In this document: one piece after another, positions 1-8,038 of the stretch | Layout: every line of letters begins with the position of its first letter | How positions within the stretch are numbered: the stretch's first letter is position 1 | DNA from: Candidatus Accumulibacter cognatus | GTDB taxonomy: Bacteria; Pseudomonadota; Gammaproteobacteria; Burkholderiales; Rhodocyclaceae | DNA: 64,000 nt | Reading direction: 5' to 3' | NCBI GenBank assembly: GCA_013414765.1 | Contig: CP058708.1 | Coordinates: 2,103,553 to 2,167,552, forward strand | Program-made: the position numbers and the translations under genes | Notes under the pieces: model-generated | The model's input: the letters and a program-made list of their open reading frames with translations, nothing else | Database searches by the model: none | What the model was told of the DNA's origin: nothing

Positions 1-168
1 GCGCACCTGCCGTCCGGCGGTCTCCGCTTGCAGCAGACCTTCGAGAAAGTCGCTGTAGGCGCTTTCCTGCCCGGCGGCTTCCTGGGCGGCAGCGACGTCG
101 CTCTGCGCAATGAACGGCAGGTTCAGGCTGTCGCACAACGCAAGCATTCGTTCGTGCTGGAGGTTCCT
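1..168 (-). CDS. istB: IstB-like ATP-binding protein, N-terminal part
   Basis: The minus strand encodes about 56 residues matching the start of IS21 IstB helper proteins: LQHERMLALCDSLNLPFIAQ at the N-terminus, then an alanine-rich helix and YSDFLEGLLQAE before the window edge. IstB proteins help the IstA integrase by remodelling target DNA using ATP; the Walker motifs lie beyond the edge. The expected initiator (methionine just before N-L-Q-H) is AGG at 166-168, so this copy has probably lost its start codon. The next in-frame ATG is at 147. The frame overlaps the 3' end of istA, as is usual for this family. It may be a pseudogene; the part outside the window is needed to decide. Confidence 0.65.
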
Positions 169-981
169 GGCGTCCTCTCCGCGGCAAGCTGCAGTTGCGT
201 CAGCAGTTGGGCGTAGACGGTGAGCGGATGCTGCGCCGGCGTGGGCAACGCGATTCTCTCGGCAACCGTCGGGCGGACACCCGTCGCCTCGACCGGCGGC
301 AATGTCGCCGCGCCACGGCGGGGGAATCCCTTGCAGATGCGCTTGCTCTTCCTGCAGGCGCTGGGCAGGCGATACGTGCGTGCTGCCGTGGATACGCACG
401 TTGGCCACGTCCTTGAGCCAGCGCCGGACCTCGGCATGGGCAGTCACGGCGTCGAGTTGAAGACCATCCTGCTTGAGCCGACTGATCAGCGGAACGTAGA
501 AGGAGCGGCGCAGGGTGCCGTTGAAACGTTCCACCTTGCCTTGGGTTCGGGCGCGATAGGGCCGACACCGTTGGATGACGAAACCACCGTGCTTGGCATA
601 GTCGAGGAAGCCGGCGTGATCGCGGTGTTCGCCTGAACCCTCGACGTCGCGTTCGAGAACAACGGTCTTCATGTTGTCGTAGAGCAGGCGCCTGGCTACC
701 CCTCCGAACGCCTCGAAGGCAGGCTGGTGGCCGTCGATCAGGGTACCGACTTTCATGTCGCTGACGAATTCGACGTGACTCGCCCGGCTGTACCCGAGAG
801 TCGCGCAGAAGGCGTACCGGGGATCCGCTCCCTGGCGAAACTCGACCCAGTCAATCTGCCTCTGGTCTCCTGGCGCGGTCTCGAAACGCACCACCGGATC
901 CTCAGCAACCGGCGCTCGGACCGTGCGCAGAAAGGCGCGCAATTGGCTGACCCCTCCGGTCTAGCCCAGAGCGTTAATCTA
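123..981 (-). pseudogene. istA: IstA integrase, C-terminal two thirds (broken)
   Basis: Read on the minus strand, this stretch holds the catalytic part of an IS21 IstA integrase (rve-type DDE core), recognisable by TAPGDQRQIDWVEF, YAFCATLGYSRA, LLYDNMKTVVLERD and GKVERFNGTLRRSFYVPL. Three defects are visible. A TAG stands at 961-963 where family members have Tyr in a GYTGG segment. A second TAG lies at the boundary with the IS982 insertion. A one-base shift near 295-305 moves the frame from WRGDIAA to PPVEATGVRP, after which the tail (PAQHPLTVYAQLL) runs on to 123. The 5' third of the gene lies beyond the IS982 element at 2011-2263. Confidence 0.85.
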
Positions 982-2010
982 ACGTCAGTTCAGGATAAGG
1001 AAGCTCGAAATGTAGCGCTAAGAGGTTGATGTGAAACGGATGAGCAGGAATGCTGTCTTGGCAAGTTGGGTGCACAACCTGATCAACCACGTCACACGGA
1101 GGCTCTCATCATGGACGATCTTACCGAGACTTACTGCCTGATAGACGACTTTTACAAAGCGATCGAACCCCAACTGAACGCCCGGCTGCTGACCGATGGC
1201 AAGCGTCATCGGTCGAGAAAATGTAGCCTCTCCCTACCGGAATTGATGACGCTGGTGGTGCTGTTCCATCAGATTCGCTACCGGCAGTTCAAATCCTTCT
1301 ATCTGAATCATGTGTGCCAACACCTGCGCGCCGAATTTCCCCAGCTTCCGACGTATCAGCGGTGTGTCGAGTGGCTACAACGCTGCGCAATAGCGCTGGC
1401 CGCCCTGTTCGAGGCGCTCACGGGCAAGTGCTCCGGAGTGTCGATTGCCGATTCGACCCCCATCGCCGTCTGCGAAAACCTGCGGATTTCTTCTCACCGG
1501 GTATTCCAGGGGATGGCGGCGCGGGGCAAGAGTTCTACCGGCTGGTTTTTCGGGTTCAAACTCCATCTGGTCATCAATCACTTGGGCGAGTGGCTGGGTG
1601 TCAAACTCACGCCTGGCAATGTCGATGACCGCAAGCCCTTGTGCGACTTTGCCAATCGGCTCTTTGGCAAACTGTATGCCGACAAGGGCTATATCGCCAA
1701 GTGGCTGACTGCCTTCTTGAGGAACCTTGGCATTGATCTGGTGACCAGGGTCAAGAAAAACATGAAGCCCGTCGCCCTGACTCCCTTCGACGAGGCGATG
1801 CTACGGCAGCGATCCCTCGTGGAAACCGTCATCGACGAACTGAAAAATCTCTGTCAGGTAGAGCACACCCGCCATCGCTCGCCCATCAATTTCACCGTCA
1901 ATTTGCTGGCCGGCCTCATCGCCTATTGCCTCATGCCAAACAAACCCAGACTGTCGCTGCAGGACATCCGCCGGCTCTCCAAACCCCCAAAACTTATCCC
2001 GAACTGACGT
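982..2010 (+). mobile_element. IS982-family insertion sequence (complete)
   Basis: This 1029-bp element has terminal inverted repeats ACGTCAGTTCAGGATAAG at 982-999 and its complement at 1993-2010, with one mismatch in 18. It is flanked by a 7-bp direct repeat, TAATCTA, at 975-981 and 2011-2017. Removing the element and one repeat copy rejoins the istA frame exactly (LFR-stop-INALG), so it inserted into istA. Length, repeats and its single transposase gene fit the IS982 family. It looks intact and could be mobile. Confidence 0.93.
1111..2007 (+). CDS. IS982-family transposase
   Basis: A 298-residue DDE transposase of the IS982 family. The N-terminal part (DDLTETYCLIDDFYKA, LSLPELMTLVVLFHQIRYR) is the family's characteristic helical region. 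Probable catalytic acidic residues are the Asp in VSIADSTPIAVC, the Asp in LYADKGYIA and the Glu in SLVETVIDELKN. The ATG at 1111 is chosen because a GGAGG sits about 9 nt upstream at 1098-1102; an ATG 45 nt earlier would add residues not typical of the family. The stop lies inside the right inverted repeat, as is common in compact elements. The gene shows no internal stop, so the element may be active. It is the only gene of the element and is read opposite to istA. Confidence 0.93.
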   Translation: MDDLTETYCLIDDFYKAIEPQLNARLLTDGKRHRSRKCSLSLPELMTLVVLFHQIRYRQFKSFYLNHVCQHLRAEFPQLPTYQRCVEWLQRCAIALAALFEALTGKCSGVSIADSTPIAVCENLRISSHRVFQGMAARGKSSTGWFFGFKLHLVINHLGEWLGVKLTPGNVDDRKPLCDFANRLFGKLYADKGYIAKWLTAFLRNLGIDLVTRVKKNMKPVALTPFDEAMLRQRSLVETVIDELKNLCQVEHTRHRSPINFTVNLLAGLIAYCLMPNKPRLSLQDIRRLSKPPKLIPN

Positions 2011-2263
2011 TAATCTACCTGAACAGAACCGTCGCCGGGATCCACTGCGGCTGCGCCGCCGCCTGCCGATCCCGCAGATACGTTTCATGAGCCGAGAGCT
2101 TGCTCTCCCGCTTCTTCCGGCGCTCGTGGCGCGGCTGGCCGCCCTGCGCCAAATGGCTGCGCACCGTATTCACCGCGCAGCCCACCTCCGCTGCAATCCT
2201 GCGCAGACTGAATCCATGCTTCCTCAATACTTCGATTTCCACATAGCCCTCCTTCGTGATCAT
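2011..2263 (-). pseudogene. istA: IstA integrase, N-terminal fragment
   Basis: The minus strand from the ATG at 2263 encodes MITKEGYVEIEVLRKHGFSL and RRIAAEVGCAVNTVRSHL, the helix-turn-helix start of IS21 IstA integrases that bind the element ends. The frame reaches a TAG at 2015-2017, replacing the usual Glu of LFREINALGYTGG, exactly in the 7-bp duplication made by the IS982 insertion. The rest of the gene resumes at 981 going down. Because the TAG is present in both copies of the duplication, it existed before the IS982 element arrived, so the gene was already damaged. Upstream of the start lies the IS21 end (2264-2350), including its terminal repeat. Confidence 0.85.
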
Positions 2264-2350
2264 CGGCGCCTCAAAAAATCGCCGATCTTCCCAGTTCGGT
2301 GTATCCACTTTCAATCGTTGCGATGTGTCAATTTACATCCGCTGCTGACA

Positions 2351-2947
2351 CTCTGTAGTCGCTGGGGCAATGCGCATGGGTTGCCCCGGTATCGCTGCGG
2401 CGCTTGCGGCAAAACTTTCAATGCGCTCACCAAGACACCGCTGGCCCGGCTGCGGGGCCGGGATCACTGGGCGGAGTATGCGCGGTCAATGATCGCCGGT
2501 GAAACGGTTCGTGCGGCGGCGCGGCACTGTGGGGTTCACAAGAACACCTCATTCCGCTGGCGGCACCGGTTCCTGAACAAGCTGTCCGAGGCCAAGCCAT
2601 CGCATCTGCATGGCATCGTGGAAGCGGACGAGACCTCCTTCCTCGAATCGTTCAAAGGCAGCCGCGACCTGCCGCGCCCGGCGCGCAAGCGGGGCGGCAA
2701 GGCTGCCAAGCGAGGGCTGTCGGACGAACAGATCCCGGTGTTGATCGCCCGCGACCGTACCACGGCGACCACCGATGCGGTCTTGGAGAGCGCCAATACC
2801 CAAGAGGTACGCGCCGTCCTGGAGCCGGTCCTGGACCCCGATACGGTACTTTGCTCCGACGGCAGCGCCGTCTATGTGGCCTTGGCCAAGCCACTTCACA
2901 TCGCCCATCAACCCGTTAACCTCAGCGCCGGGATTCGGGTTGTGGAT
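2351..2947 (+). pseudogene. IS1595-family transposase remnant
   Basis: An open stretch in one plus-strand frame encodes the middle of an IS1595-type transposase: the end of the zinc-ribbon (YRCGACGKTFNALTKTPLAR), a helix-turn-helix (ARHCGVHKNTSFRWRHRFL), and two of the catalytic acidic positions (GIVEADETSFLESFKG and TVLCSDGSAVYVALAK). The 5' end is cut by the IS21 end at 2350. The 3' end is cut by the ISAs1 left end at 2948, before the third catalytic motif. There is therefore no start codon, no natural stop and no third catalytic residue. It belongs to a different subgroup from the IS1595 element at 8039-9086, with little shared sequence. Confidence 0.85.
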
Positions 2948-3072
2948 CAGGGCAATCGCATGAATGCCATTGTCGTGAACCATGGGAAATAGTCGTTTAC
3001 GCTCAATGAGTTACGAAGTGGCTGTTCACAGCTCATTGATTTGTGTAGTTTTCTGTCTTTTTGGGGTTTTCC

Positions 3073-3530
3073 ATGGAGGCAGGAGGCAGGGTCCGGTTGA
3101 TGGACGTGTGGGTTGGTGTGCGGGATCCGCGGCAGGCGAAGAAGGTCGAGCACGACTTGGTGGAGATGCTGGTGGTGGCGGTGTGTGCGGTGCTCTCGGG
3201 TGCGGATGGCTTCGTGGAGATCGAAGCCTGGGCGAAGGAAAAGCTGGACTGGCTGCGCCGTTATCTCAAACTGGAGCGTGGCATTCCGTGCCATGACACG
3301 TTCGGGCGGGTGTTCGCGGCGATCGATCCCGGCGAGTTCGGTGCGGCTTTCCTGCGCTGGGTCGGCCAAGTCGTGCCGGCGTTGAGCCGGGAGGAAGTCG
3401 TGGCGATCGATGGCAAGACGAGTCGTCGTTCGGGGAAAGCGGGCGCCACGCCATTGCATCTGGTGAGCGCTTTCGCCGCCCAAGCCGGCGTGGTCCTGGG
3501 ACAGCGTGCGACGGCTGCGAAATCGAACGA
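3073..3530 (+). pseudogene. ISAs1-family transposase, N-terminal part
   Basis: This 5' fragment encodes the start of an ISAs1 transposase: MDVWVGVRDPRQAKKVEHDL, then LVVAVCAVLSGADGFVEIEA, GIPCHDTFGRVFAAIDP, and the first catalytic Asp in EVVAIDGKTSRRS. Homology stops after KSN at 3528. The continuing codons (DTEIGNKRL, then a stop) belong to the inserted IS630-type element. The ATG at 3073 is one reasonable start; the one at 3061 is another. The rest of the protein is encoded at 4666-5337. The gene cannot give a full transposase from this copy. Confidence 0.88.
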
Positions 3531-3616
3531 TACTGAAATAGGTAACAAACGACTTTAACTGTCTGGTGTAATGGGCTGTAGAATTCGAGCATTGCTTTCT
3601 GTAGGGACAGGCTGCG

Positions 3617-4138
3617 ATGCTGAGACTGACCTTTACCCCGGCGGAGGCGGACGCCTTAGAGCACGAGCGATTTCACCATCCGCATCCCCACGTGCGACGC
3701 AAGATGGAAGCGCTGTGGCTGAAAAGCCAGGGGCTTGCGCATCAAGATATCGCGCGGCTCGCGGGCGTGAGCGGCAAGACGCTTCGCACCTACCTCCAGC
3801 AGTAGGTGGAGGGCGGCGTCGCCGGGCTGAAGGAACTGCATTTCCGTCGGCCGCAGAGCGAACTGGTGGCGCATCAGGAGACGATCGGGGCTTATTTTCT
3901 CACCCATCCGCCGGCTTCGATCCATGAGGCCGTGGATGCGATCAGAAAGCTCACGGGTTTGAGCCGCTCGCCGACTCAGGTGCGGCTTTTCCTGCGAGAG
4001 AAGTGCGGGATGAGACGCCTGAAGACCGGCACCCTGCCGGCCAAGGCGGATCCCGAGGTCCAGGAAGCCTTTAAAAAAAAGAACTTGAACCGCGTTTGGC
4101 AGAAGCCCAAGCGGGCCAACGTGCCGTGTTCTTCGTAG
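3617..4138 (+). pseudogene. IS630-type transposase, upstream frame with internal TAG
   Basis: The first frame starts at ATG 3617 and encodes a helix-turn-helix (QGLAHQDIARLAGVSGKTLR). It hits a TAG at 3803-3805, where relatives have an aromatic residue in YLQQ-x-VEGG. The same frame continues with a second helix-turn-helix (IHEAVDAIRKLTGLSRSPTQ) up to 4138. Near its end is TTT followed by eight A (4073-4080) and G, containing the A_AAA_AAG slippery site. Slipping back one base there enters the catalytic frame at 4081. The TAG means only readthrough could give the full transposase in this copy. Confidence 0.75.
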
Positions 4139-4653
4139 ACGCGGCACACTTTGTCTTGGGCGCCTTCCTGTCGGTGGTGTGGTGCCTTGCTCGGGTCTGG
4201 ATCAAGGCGCCCTCGGGCCGGCAGCGCTTCAACGTACTGGGTGCGCTCGACGCCGTCACCAAAGAGGTCGTCACCGTCGTCAATTCCACCTACATCAATT
4301 CGCTCAGCGTCTGTGCTTTGCTGGAGAAACTGGTTACCCTACGGCCCACGCTGCCTATGACGGTCGTCCTGGACAACGCCCGCTATCAGCGTTGTGCGTT
4401 GGTGAAAACCTGCGCCGAGAAACTGAAGATCGAGTTGCTCTTTTTACCCACCTACTCCCCAAATTTGAACCTCATCGAGCGTTTGTGGAAGTTCGTCAAA
4501 AAGCAGTGCCTCTACGCCAAGTACTACCCCGACTTCCATTCCTTCACGACGGCCATCGAACGCTGCTTGCAAGATACCCACACCATCCACGCCAAGGCGC
4601 TACAGTCCCTATTGACCCTGAACTTCCAAACCTTCCAGAAGATTCAATCGTGA
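4082..4653 (+). CDS. IS630-type transposase, catalytic frame
   Basis: This frame encodes the DDE domain of an IS630-type transposase. The catalytic acids are the Asp in AVFFVDAAHFVLG, the Asp in TVVLDNARYQRC and the Glu in PTYSPNLNLIERLWKFVKK, the family hallmark. It is entered by a -1 shift at the A-run at 4073-4080, giving ELEPRLAEAQAG as the junction. An internal ATG at 4096 exists but no good ribosome site was seen, so translation probably depends on frameshifting. Its stop is 12 bp from the inferred right end. The catalytic part is undamaged, but the upstream frame has a TAG, so the element is probably inactive. Confidence 0.8.
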
Positions 4654-4665
4654 CCGCGCACGGTA

Positions 4666-5337
4666 GAGAAGACCGCCATTCCGGAACTGCTGACCACCCT
4701 GGCACTGGAAGGCTGCCTCGTCACGATTGACGCGATGGGGACGCAGCCCAACATCGCACAGGCCATTCGTGATCGCGGAGCCGACTATGTGCTGGCGGTC
4801 AAGGACAATCAGCCCACCCTGGCCGGGTCGATCCGGGATTTCGTCAGCGCCTTCGACGCCGCGCCGGAGCGGACCCCGCACCGGTTTCACCAAGTCGTCG
4901 AGAAGGACCATGGCCGTCTGGAGGGGCGGCGTTGCCACGTCTTCGACCAGCTCGACTGCCTGCATGCGCCGGAACGCTGGCCAGACCTGAAATCCTTCGC
5001 GATGATCACCAGCGAGCGGACGATCGGTGGCAAGACCTCCGTCGAACGTCGCGTTTATCTCAGCAGCCTCGCTCCGGACGCTGAACGAATGAACCGCGTC
5101 GTTCGCCAGCACTGGCGTGTCGAGAACAGTCTGCACTGGTGCATGGATGTCGTCTTCCGCGATGATCAGGCGCGCACGCGTACCGATCATGCTGCCCACA
5201 ACCTTGCGGTCCTGCGCCAGTGGGTCCTCAACCTCCTGCGCACCGCGCCCGTGAAACGCAAAGGCGGCCTTCAGGTGCAGCGCCTCATCGCCGCGACTTC
5301 CGACAGCTTCCGGGCGCAAATCTTGGGGCTTGTATAA
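4666..5337 (+). pseudogene. ISAs1-family transposase, C-terminal part
   Basis: This is the 3' part of the ISAs1 transposase begun at 3073: EKTAIPELLTTLALEGCL, the second catalytic Asp in VTIDAMGTQPNIAQAI, ADYVLAVKDNQPTL, and the catalytic Glu in HWRVENSLHWCMDVVFRDD. It ends with QILGLV and a stop at 5335-5337, just before the right inverted repeat. It has no own start because the IS630-type element sits between the two halves. There are no internal stops, so the gene was probably intact before that insertion. Confidence 0.88.
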
Positions 5338-5383
5338 GATTCATGCGATTGCCCTGCCCTTTATCAGCAATTCCAAATTTGCC

Positions 5384-6784
5384 CTAGCCGGTGTTTGGCT
5401 GGCCCTTGGCTTTACGGGGCACTGGCTTGAGGGCGTCGAGCATGAAGTCGAAGAGGTGGTCCCAGGATCGGAAAGGGAGGTATTGAACGAGTGCCCGCAG
5501 ATGCTCGAAGAAGGTCCGTTGCGAGGGCAACTGGGCGCGTATGGCCCGATAGCGTTGGTCCAGGCAGTCGAGAACGGTATGCACCAGATAGGCGAGGATG
5601 ATCAGGGTCGCCAACAGCGAGGATAGGTGCTGTTTACCCTGCCCGTAGTTGTGTTCGAAGTGGTAGCCTTTGGTTTTGAGCGTGTTGTTGTTTTCGTTCT
5701 CGATTTTCCAACGACTGCGGCCCGTTGTGACCAGCGTCATGACGTTCTCGGAGGTGACCCGGTGCGAGGTGGCCCAGGCATTCTGGTAGAGCACCTGACC
5801 CTTCGCATCGGTCGTGGTGAGTTCGCACCAGCCGACGAGGAGCGCATCGTTGCTGTCGCGCAGCGGCAGATCATTGAGGTAGCGATAGGTATCGGTCAGG
5901 CGTTGCCTGCCCGTCCAGCGGGTCGTGACCAAGGTCTTGACCGTCTGGTTGCGTTCGAAATCGCTGACCCATTCGTAAAGGGGGGCGTGCGACTGGGGCA
6001 GGCAGACGAAAAGGAAGTGACAGCCCTGTGCCCGCACCTCTTCGCAGAAGGGCTGGTGACAGTAAAGGTCATCGCCCAGGAAGGTCACGCCCCAGGGCGC
6101 TATACGCGGCGCCCATTGCTGCAACCAGCGCCCACTGGCCGCCCGTTCACAGTCCTGCTTGCTGTGCCCATCCTGCGGAGTGGCGAACACGGGGGGCAGC
6201 GGAAAGACCGACTCCTGCCCCGGCGCGACCAGGACCGGGGTGACGGCGACATGGAAATGGCGCGTCTGGCCATTGGCCTGCGGGCGCGTGGAGCAATTCG
6301 GACAGGAAATCGCCGACGAGGAGAAGTATTCCACCCCATCCAGAGCCACTGCAAAGCTTCCAGCGAGCAGGCGGTGATTCGCCAACCCGCCCAATCGGTG
6401 GAGCGCCTCCCCTATCTCCATCAACAGCGGCGTGACGTGCTCGGGAGAAACCGGATCCAGCAGGTTGCGGATCTGAGGAGCGCAGGGAATCTGATGCATG
6501 CCGAACAAAGCCATGGCGTTGTTGCCTCCTCGTTCCTTCTGAGAGGTGGCCCCGTTTGTTTGGACAGAAAACGTTCTTTGATAAGTGGAACCTTGCCAGT
6601 TGCGGTCGACTGACCGGTGATGCGGTTGGTTTTGACCTTCCAAGATATTATACGAAACGAATAGAGTTCGGTGGAGCTTGTGGGCGAAGGGACGCGCGGT
6701 GGGAAAGTCGCCAGACTTTTCCACGGCAAGCGGCCCGGTGCGCGACAGCGCATCGTCCACAAATCCACGGAGCCCCTTCCTCAT
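5384..6784 (-). CDS. DDE transposase, ISNCY-type
   Basis: A 466-codon reading frame. From about residue 90 onward it matches a widespread DDE transposase group often filed as ISNCY: NNAMALFGMHQIPC, the first Asp in FAVALDGVEYFSS followed by a CPNC pair, NGQTRHFHVAVTP, the second acidic site in FLGDDLYCHQPFC, and the signature RWKIENENNN then LKTKGYHFEHNYGQGK. I am not sure of the family name. The first 90 residues do not clearly resemble the family's usual N-terminal domain. The ATG lies three bases from the end of the IS3 transposase gene, so the 5' part was probably rearranged when the IS3 element arrived. The transposase may not be functional. Confidence 0.75.
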   Translation of the reverse strand: MRKGLRGFVDDALSRTGPLAVEKSGDFPTARPFAHKLHRTLFVSYNILEGQNQPHHRSVDRNWQGSTYQRTFSVQTNGATSQKERGGNNAMALFGMHQIPCAPQIRNLLDPVSPEHVTPLLMEIGEALHRLGGLANHRLLAGSFAVALDGVEYFSSSAISCPNCSTRPQANGQTRHFHVAVTPVLVAPGQESVFPLPPVFATPQDGHSKQDCERAASGRWLQQWAPRIAPWGVTFLGDDLYCHQPFCEEVRAQGCHFLFVCLPQSHAPLYEWVSDFERNQTVKTLVTTRWTGRQRLTDTYRYLNDLPLRDSNDALLVGWCELTTTDAKGQVLYQNAWATSHRVTSENVMTLVTTGRSRWKIENENNNTLKTKGYHFEHNYGQGKQHLSSLLATLIILAYLVHTVLDCLDQRYRAIRAQLPSQRTFFEHLRALVQYLPFRSWDHLFDFMLDALKPVPRKAKGQPNTG

Positions 6785-6787
6785 GTC

Positions 6788-7621
6788 TTACGCCGCTCCT
6801 GGGGTTGCCGACGCGAGCGCCACGAAGTAGGCAACGTCCGGCATCTTGCCCTCCAGGGAACGATGCGGTCGTCGCTCGTTGTAGAAACGCAGATACGTGG
6901 CCAGGTTGGCTTTCGCATCGGCGACGTTGTCATAGGCCTTGAGATACCCCTCTTCGTACTTGACGCTTTTCCACAGGCGCTCGACGAAGACGTTGTCCCG
7001 CCAGGACCCCTTGCCGTCCATACTGATCCGGATGTCGTGCGCCTTGAGCAAACCGGTGAATTCGCCGCTGGTGAATTGGCCACCCTGATCAGTGTTGAAG
7101 ATCTCCGGGCAGCCGTGGCGGTGGATGGCTTCCCGCACCGCGTCCAGACAGAAGTCGGTCGTCAAGGTGTTGGAAAGCCGCCAGGCAAGGACCCGCCGCG
7201 AGAACCCGTCGATCACGGCGAACAGGTAGAGAAAGCCTCGGCGCATCGGGATGTAGGTGATGTCCGCCGCCCACGCTTGATTGGGCCGCTCGATCGCGAG
7301 GCCGCGCAGGAGGTAGGGATGGATTTCATCCCCCCGCTGCCGACGAGAGGTGTGGGGCTTCCGATAGAGGGCTTCGATCCCCATGCGCGCCATCAGGGTG
7401 CCGATGTACTTGCGCCCGGCCTCGAAGCCCTCGGGGCGGAGTAGATCGCGCAACATGCGGGCGCCGGCGAACGGGTGATCAAGATGTAACTCGTCTATCC
7501 GGCGCATCAGCGCCAAGTCCTCCGCTGAGACCTCGCGGGGCGTGTAGTAGGCGGTCGAACGCGCCAGCCCCAGCAGGGGACACTGATGCGATACGGGGAG
7601 CTTGTGGTTGCGGTCAATCAT
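6788..7621 (-). CDS. IS3-family transposase OrfB
   Basis: A 277-residue IS3-type OrfB with an HTH_21 region (LALMRRIDELHLDHPFAGAR) and an rve integrase core. The catalytic triad is visible as Asp in QAWAADITYIPM, Asp in IFNTDQGGQFTS and Glu in DNVFVERLWKSVKYEEGY, with the closing FYNERRPHRSLEGK motif. The ATG at 7621 overlaps the stop of orfA (ATGA), the classic layout in which an OrfAB fusion is made by -1 frameshifting. The frame is intact. The downstream terminal repeat could not be found, so mobility is doubtful. Confidence 0.92.
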   Translation of the reverse strand: MIDRNHKLPVSHQCPLLGLARSTAYYTPREVSAEDLALMRRIDELHLDHPFAGARMLRDLLRPEGFEAGRKYIGTLMARMGIEALYRKPHTSRRQRGDEIHPYLLRGLAIERPNQAWAADITYIPMRRGFLYLFAVIDGFSRRVLAWRLSNTLTTDFCLDAVREAIHRHGCPEIFNTDQGGQFTSGEFTGLLKAHDIRISMDGKGSWRDNVFVERLWKSVKYEEGYLKAYDNVADAKANLATYLRFYNERRPHRSLEGKMPDVAYFVALASATPGAA

Positions 7622-7923
7622 CGTCTTGCGCTCAGCAGGCCCGCCTTGGTGAGCGCATGTTCTAAAAAATCGTTTTCCAGCGTCAACTGGCCGATCTTGG
7701 CGTGCAGCTTCGTCAGGTCAGGATCGCTGTTCGTCGGGCTGCCGGTGTCCCCAAAAACCTGCACCGCACGCTCCGTCAGTTGCCGCTTCCAGTCCGTGAT
7801 CTGATTCGGGTGAAGGTCATACTGCTGCGCCAGCTCCGCTAGCGTCTTGTCGCTCTTCAGCGCCGCCAGGGACACTTGTGCCTTGAATGCCGGTGTGTGG
7901 TTCCGTCTCGTCCTTCTTGTCAT
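7618..7923 (-). CDS. IS3-family OrfA (helix-turn-helix)
   Basis: A 101-residue OrfA of an IS3 element. MTRRTRRNHTPAFKAQVSLA opens a transposase_8 helix-turn-helix (TLAELAQQYDLHPNQITDWK), which binds the element ends, followed by a leucine-zipper-like helix (LTKLHAKIGQLTLENDFLEH) that mediates dimer formation. The ATG at 7923 is chosen over earlier in-frame starts because it is the family's conserved start. The stop overlaps the orfB start by four bases. It lies at the right-hand side of the IS3 element, 86 bp from the proposed end. Confidence 0.9.
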   Translation of the reverse strand: MTRRTRRNHTPAFKAQVSLAALKSDKTLAELAQQYDLHPNQITDWKRQLTERAVQVFGDTGSPTNSDPDLTKLHAKIGQLTLENDFLEHALTKAGLLSARR

Positions 7924-8038
7924 GCTCTTGCTCCTGTTGGGGCTGCTTCCGCAGCCGTTCGTGGGGGCAAGGCTACCACTTATCCTCCTGTCCGAATTTC
8001 CGGGGCCACCTCTTATCATGACAGGCTTAAATTTGGAA

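Larger units (their letters stand above)
1..2350 (-). mobile_element. IS21-family element, partial and decayed
   Basis: An IS21-type element enters from the left edge, with istA and istB read on the minus strand. Its outer end is placed at 2350, where a TGTCAGCAGCGGATG-type end (minus strand) stops and a different transposase relic begins. The element is inactive as seen: istA carries an IS982-family insertion at 982-2010, two in-frame TAG codons and a frameshift, and the usual istB start codon reads AGG. The other end lies outside the window, so its inverted repeat cannot be compared. IS21 elements normally encode the integrase IstA and the AAA+ helper IstB in overlapping genes, which matches the layout here. 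Confidence 0.85.
3531..4665 (+). mobile_element. IS630-type insertion sequence inside ISAs1
   Basis: The 1135-bp insert is bounded by TAC at 3531 and, on the opposite strand, TAC at 4665. The two ends align imperfectly over about 26 bp (shared TAC, GGT and AC positions), a weak inverted repeat. Both ends carry a TA at the junction. Joining AACGA at 3530 to GAGAAG through a shared GA restores an in-frame KSNEKTAIPELL in the host transposase, whereas a TA duplication would leave a one-base shift; the exact duplication is therefore uncertain. It carries a two-frame transposase gene with an internal TAG. Confidence 0.75.
2948..5356 (+). mobile_element. ISAs1-family insertion sequence, split by an IS630-type element
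   Basis: Perfect 18-bp inverted repeats CAGGGCAATCGCATGAAT lie at 2948-2965 and, complemented, at 5339-5356. Between them is an ISAs1 transposase gene interrupted at about 3530-4665. The flanks do not show a matching target duplication: the left neighbour is the IS1595 remnant, the right neighbour is CCCTTTAT, which reappears next to host DNA at 9102-9109. That suggests recombination or deletion on the left side after insertion. Without the insert the element would be about 1.27 kb, usual for the family. Confidence 0.9.
6788..8009 (-). mobile_element. IS3-family insertion sequence (one end undefined)
   Basis: Two overlapping minus-strand genes, orfA and orfB, form a standard IS3 unit. The orfA-side end is likely near 8009, where the minus strand begins TGGCCCCGGAAATTCGGAC; a TG start is usual for IS3. 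No copy of that end was found past the orfB stop at 6788, where the ISNCY-type transposase frame begins three bases later. The left end is therefore truncated or misplaced, and the boundaries given are approximate. Confidence 0.7.

Noticed and set aside
5627..6613. A 328-codon plus-strand frame inside the ISNCY-type element
   Set aside because: It is antisense to the transposase, whose conserved motifs are clear; the plus-strand translation shows no domain.
6760..6800. Left terminal repeat of the IS3 element
   Set aside because: No sequence matching the TGGCCCCGG end could be found next to the orfB stop, so no boundary was claimed.
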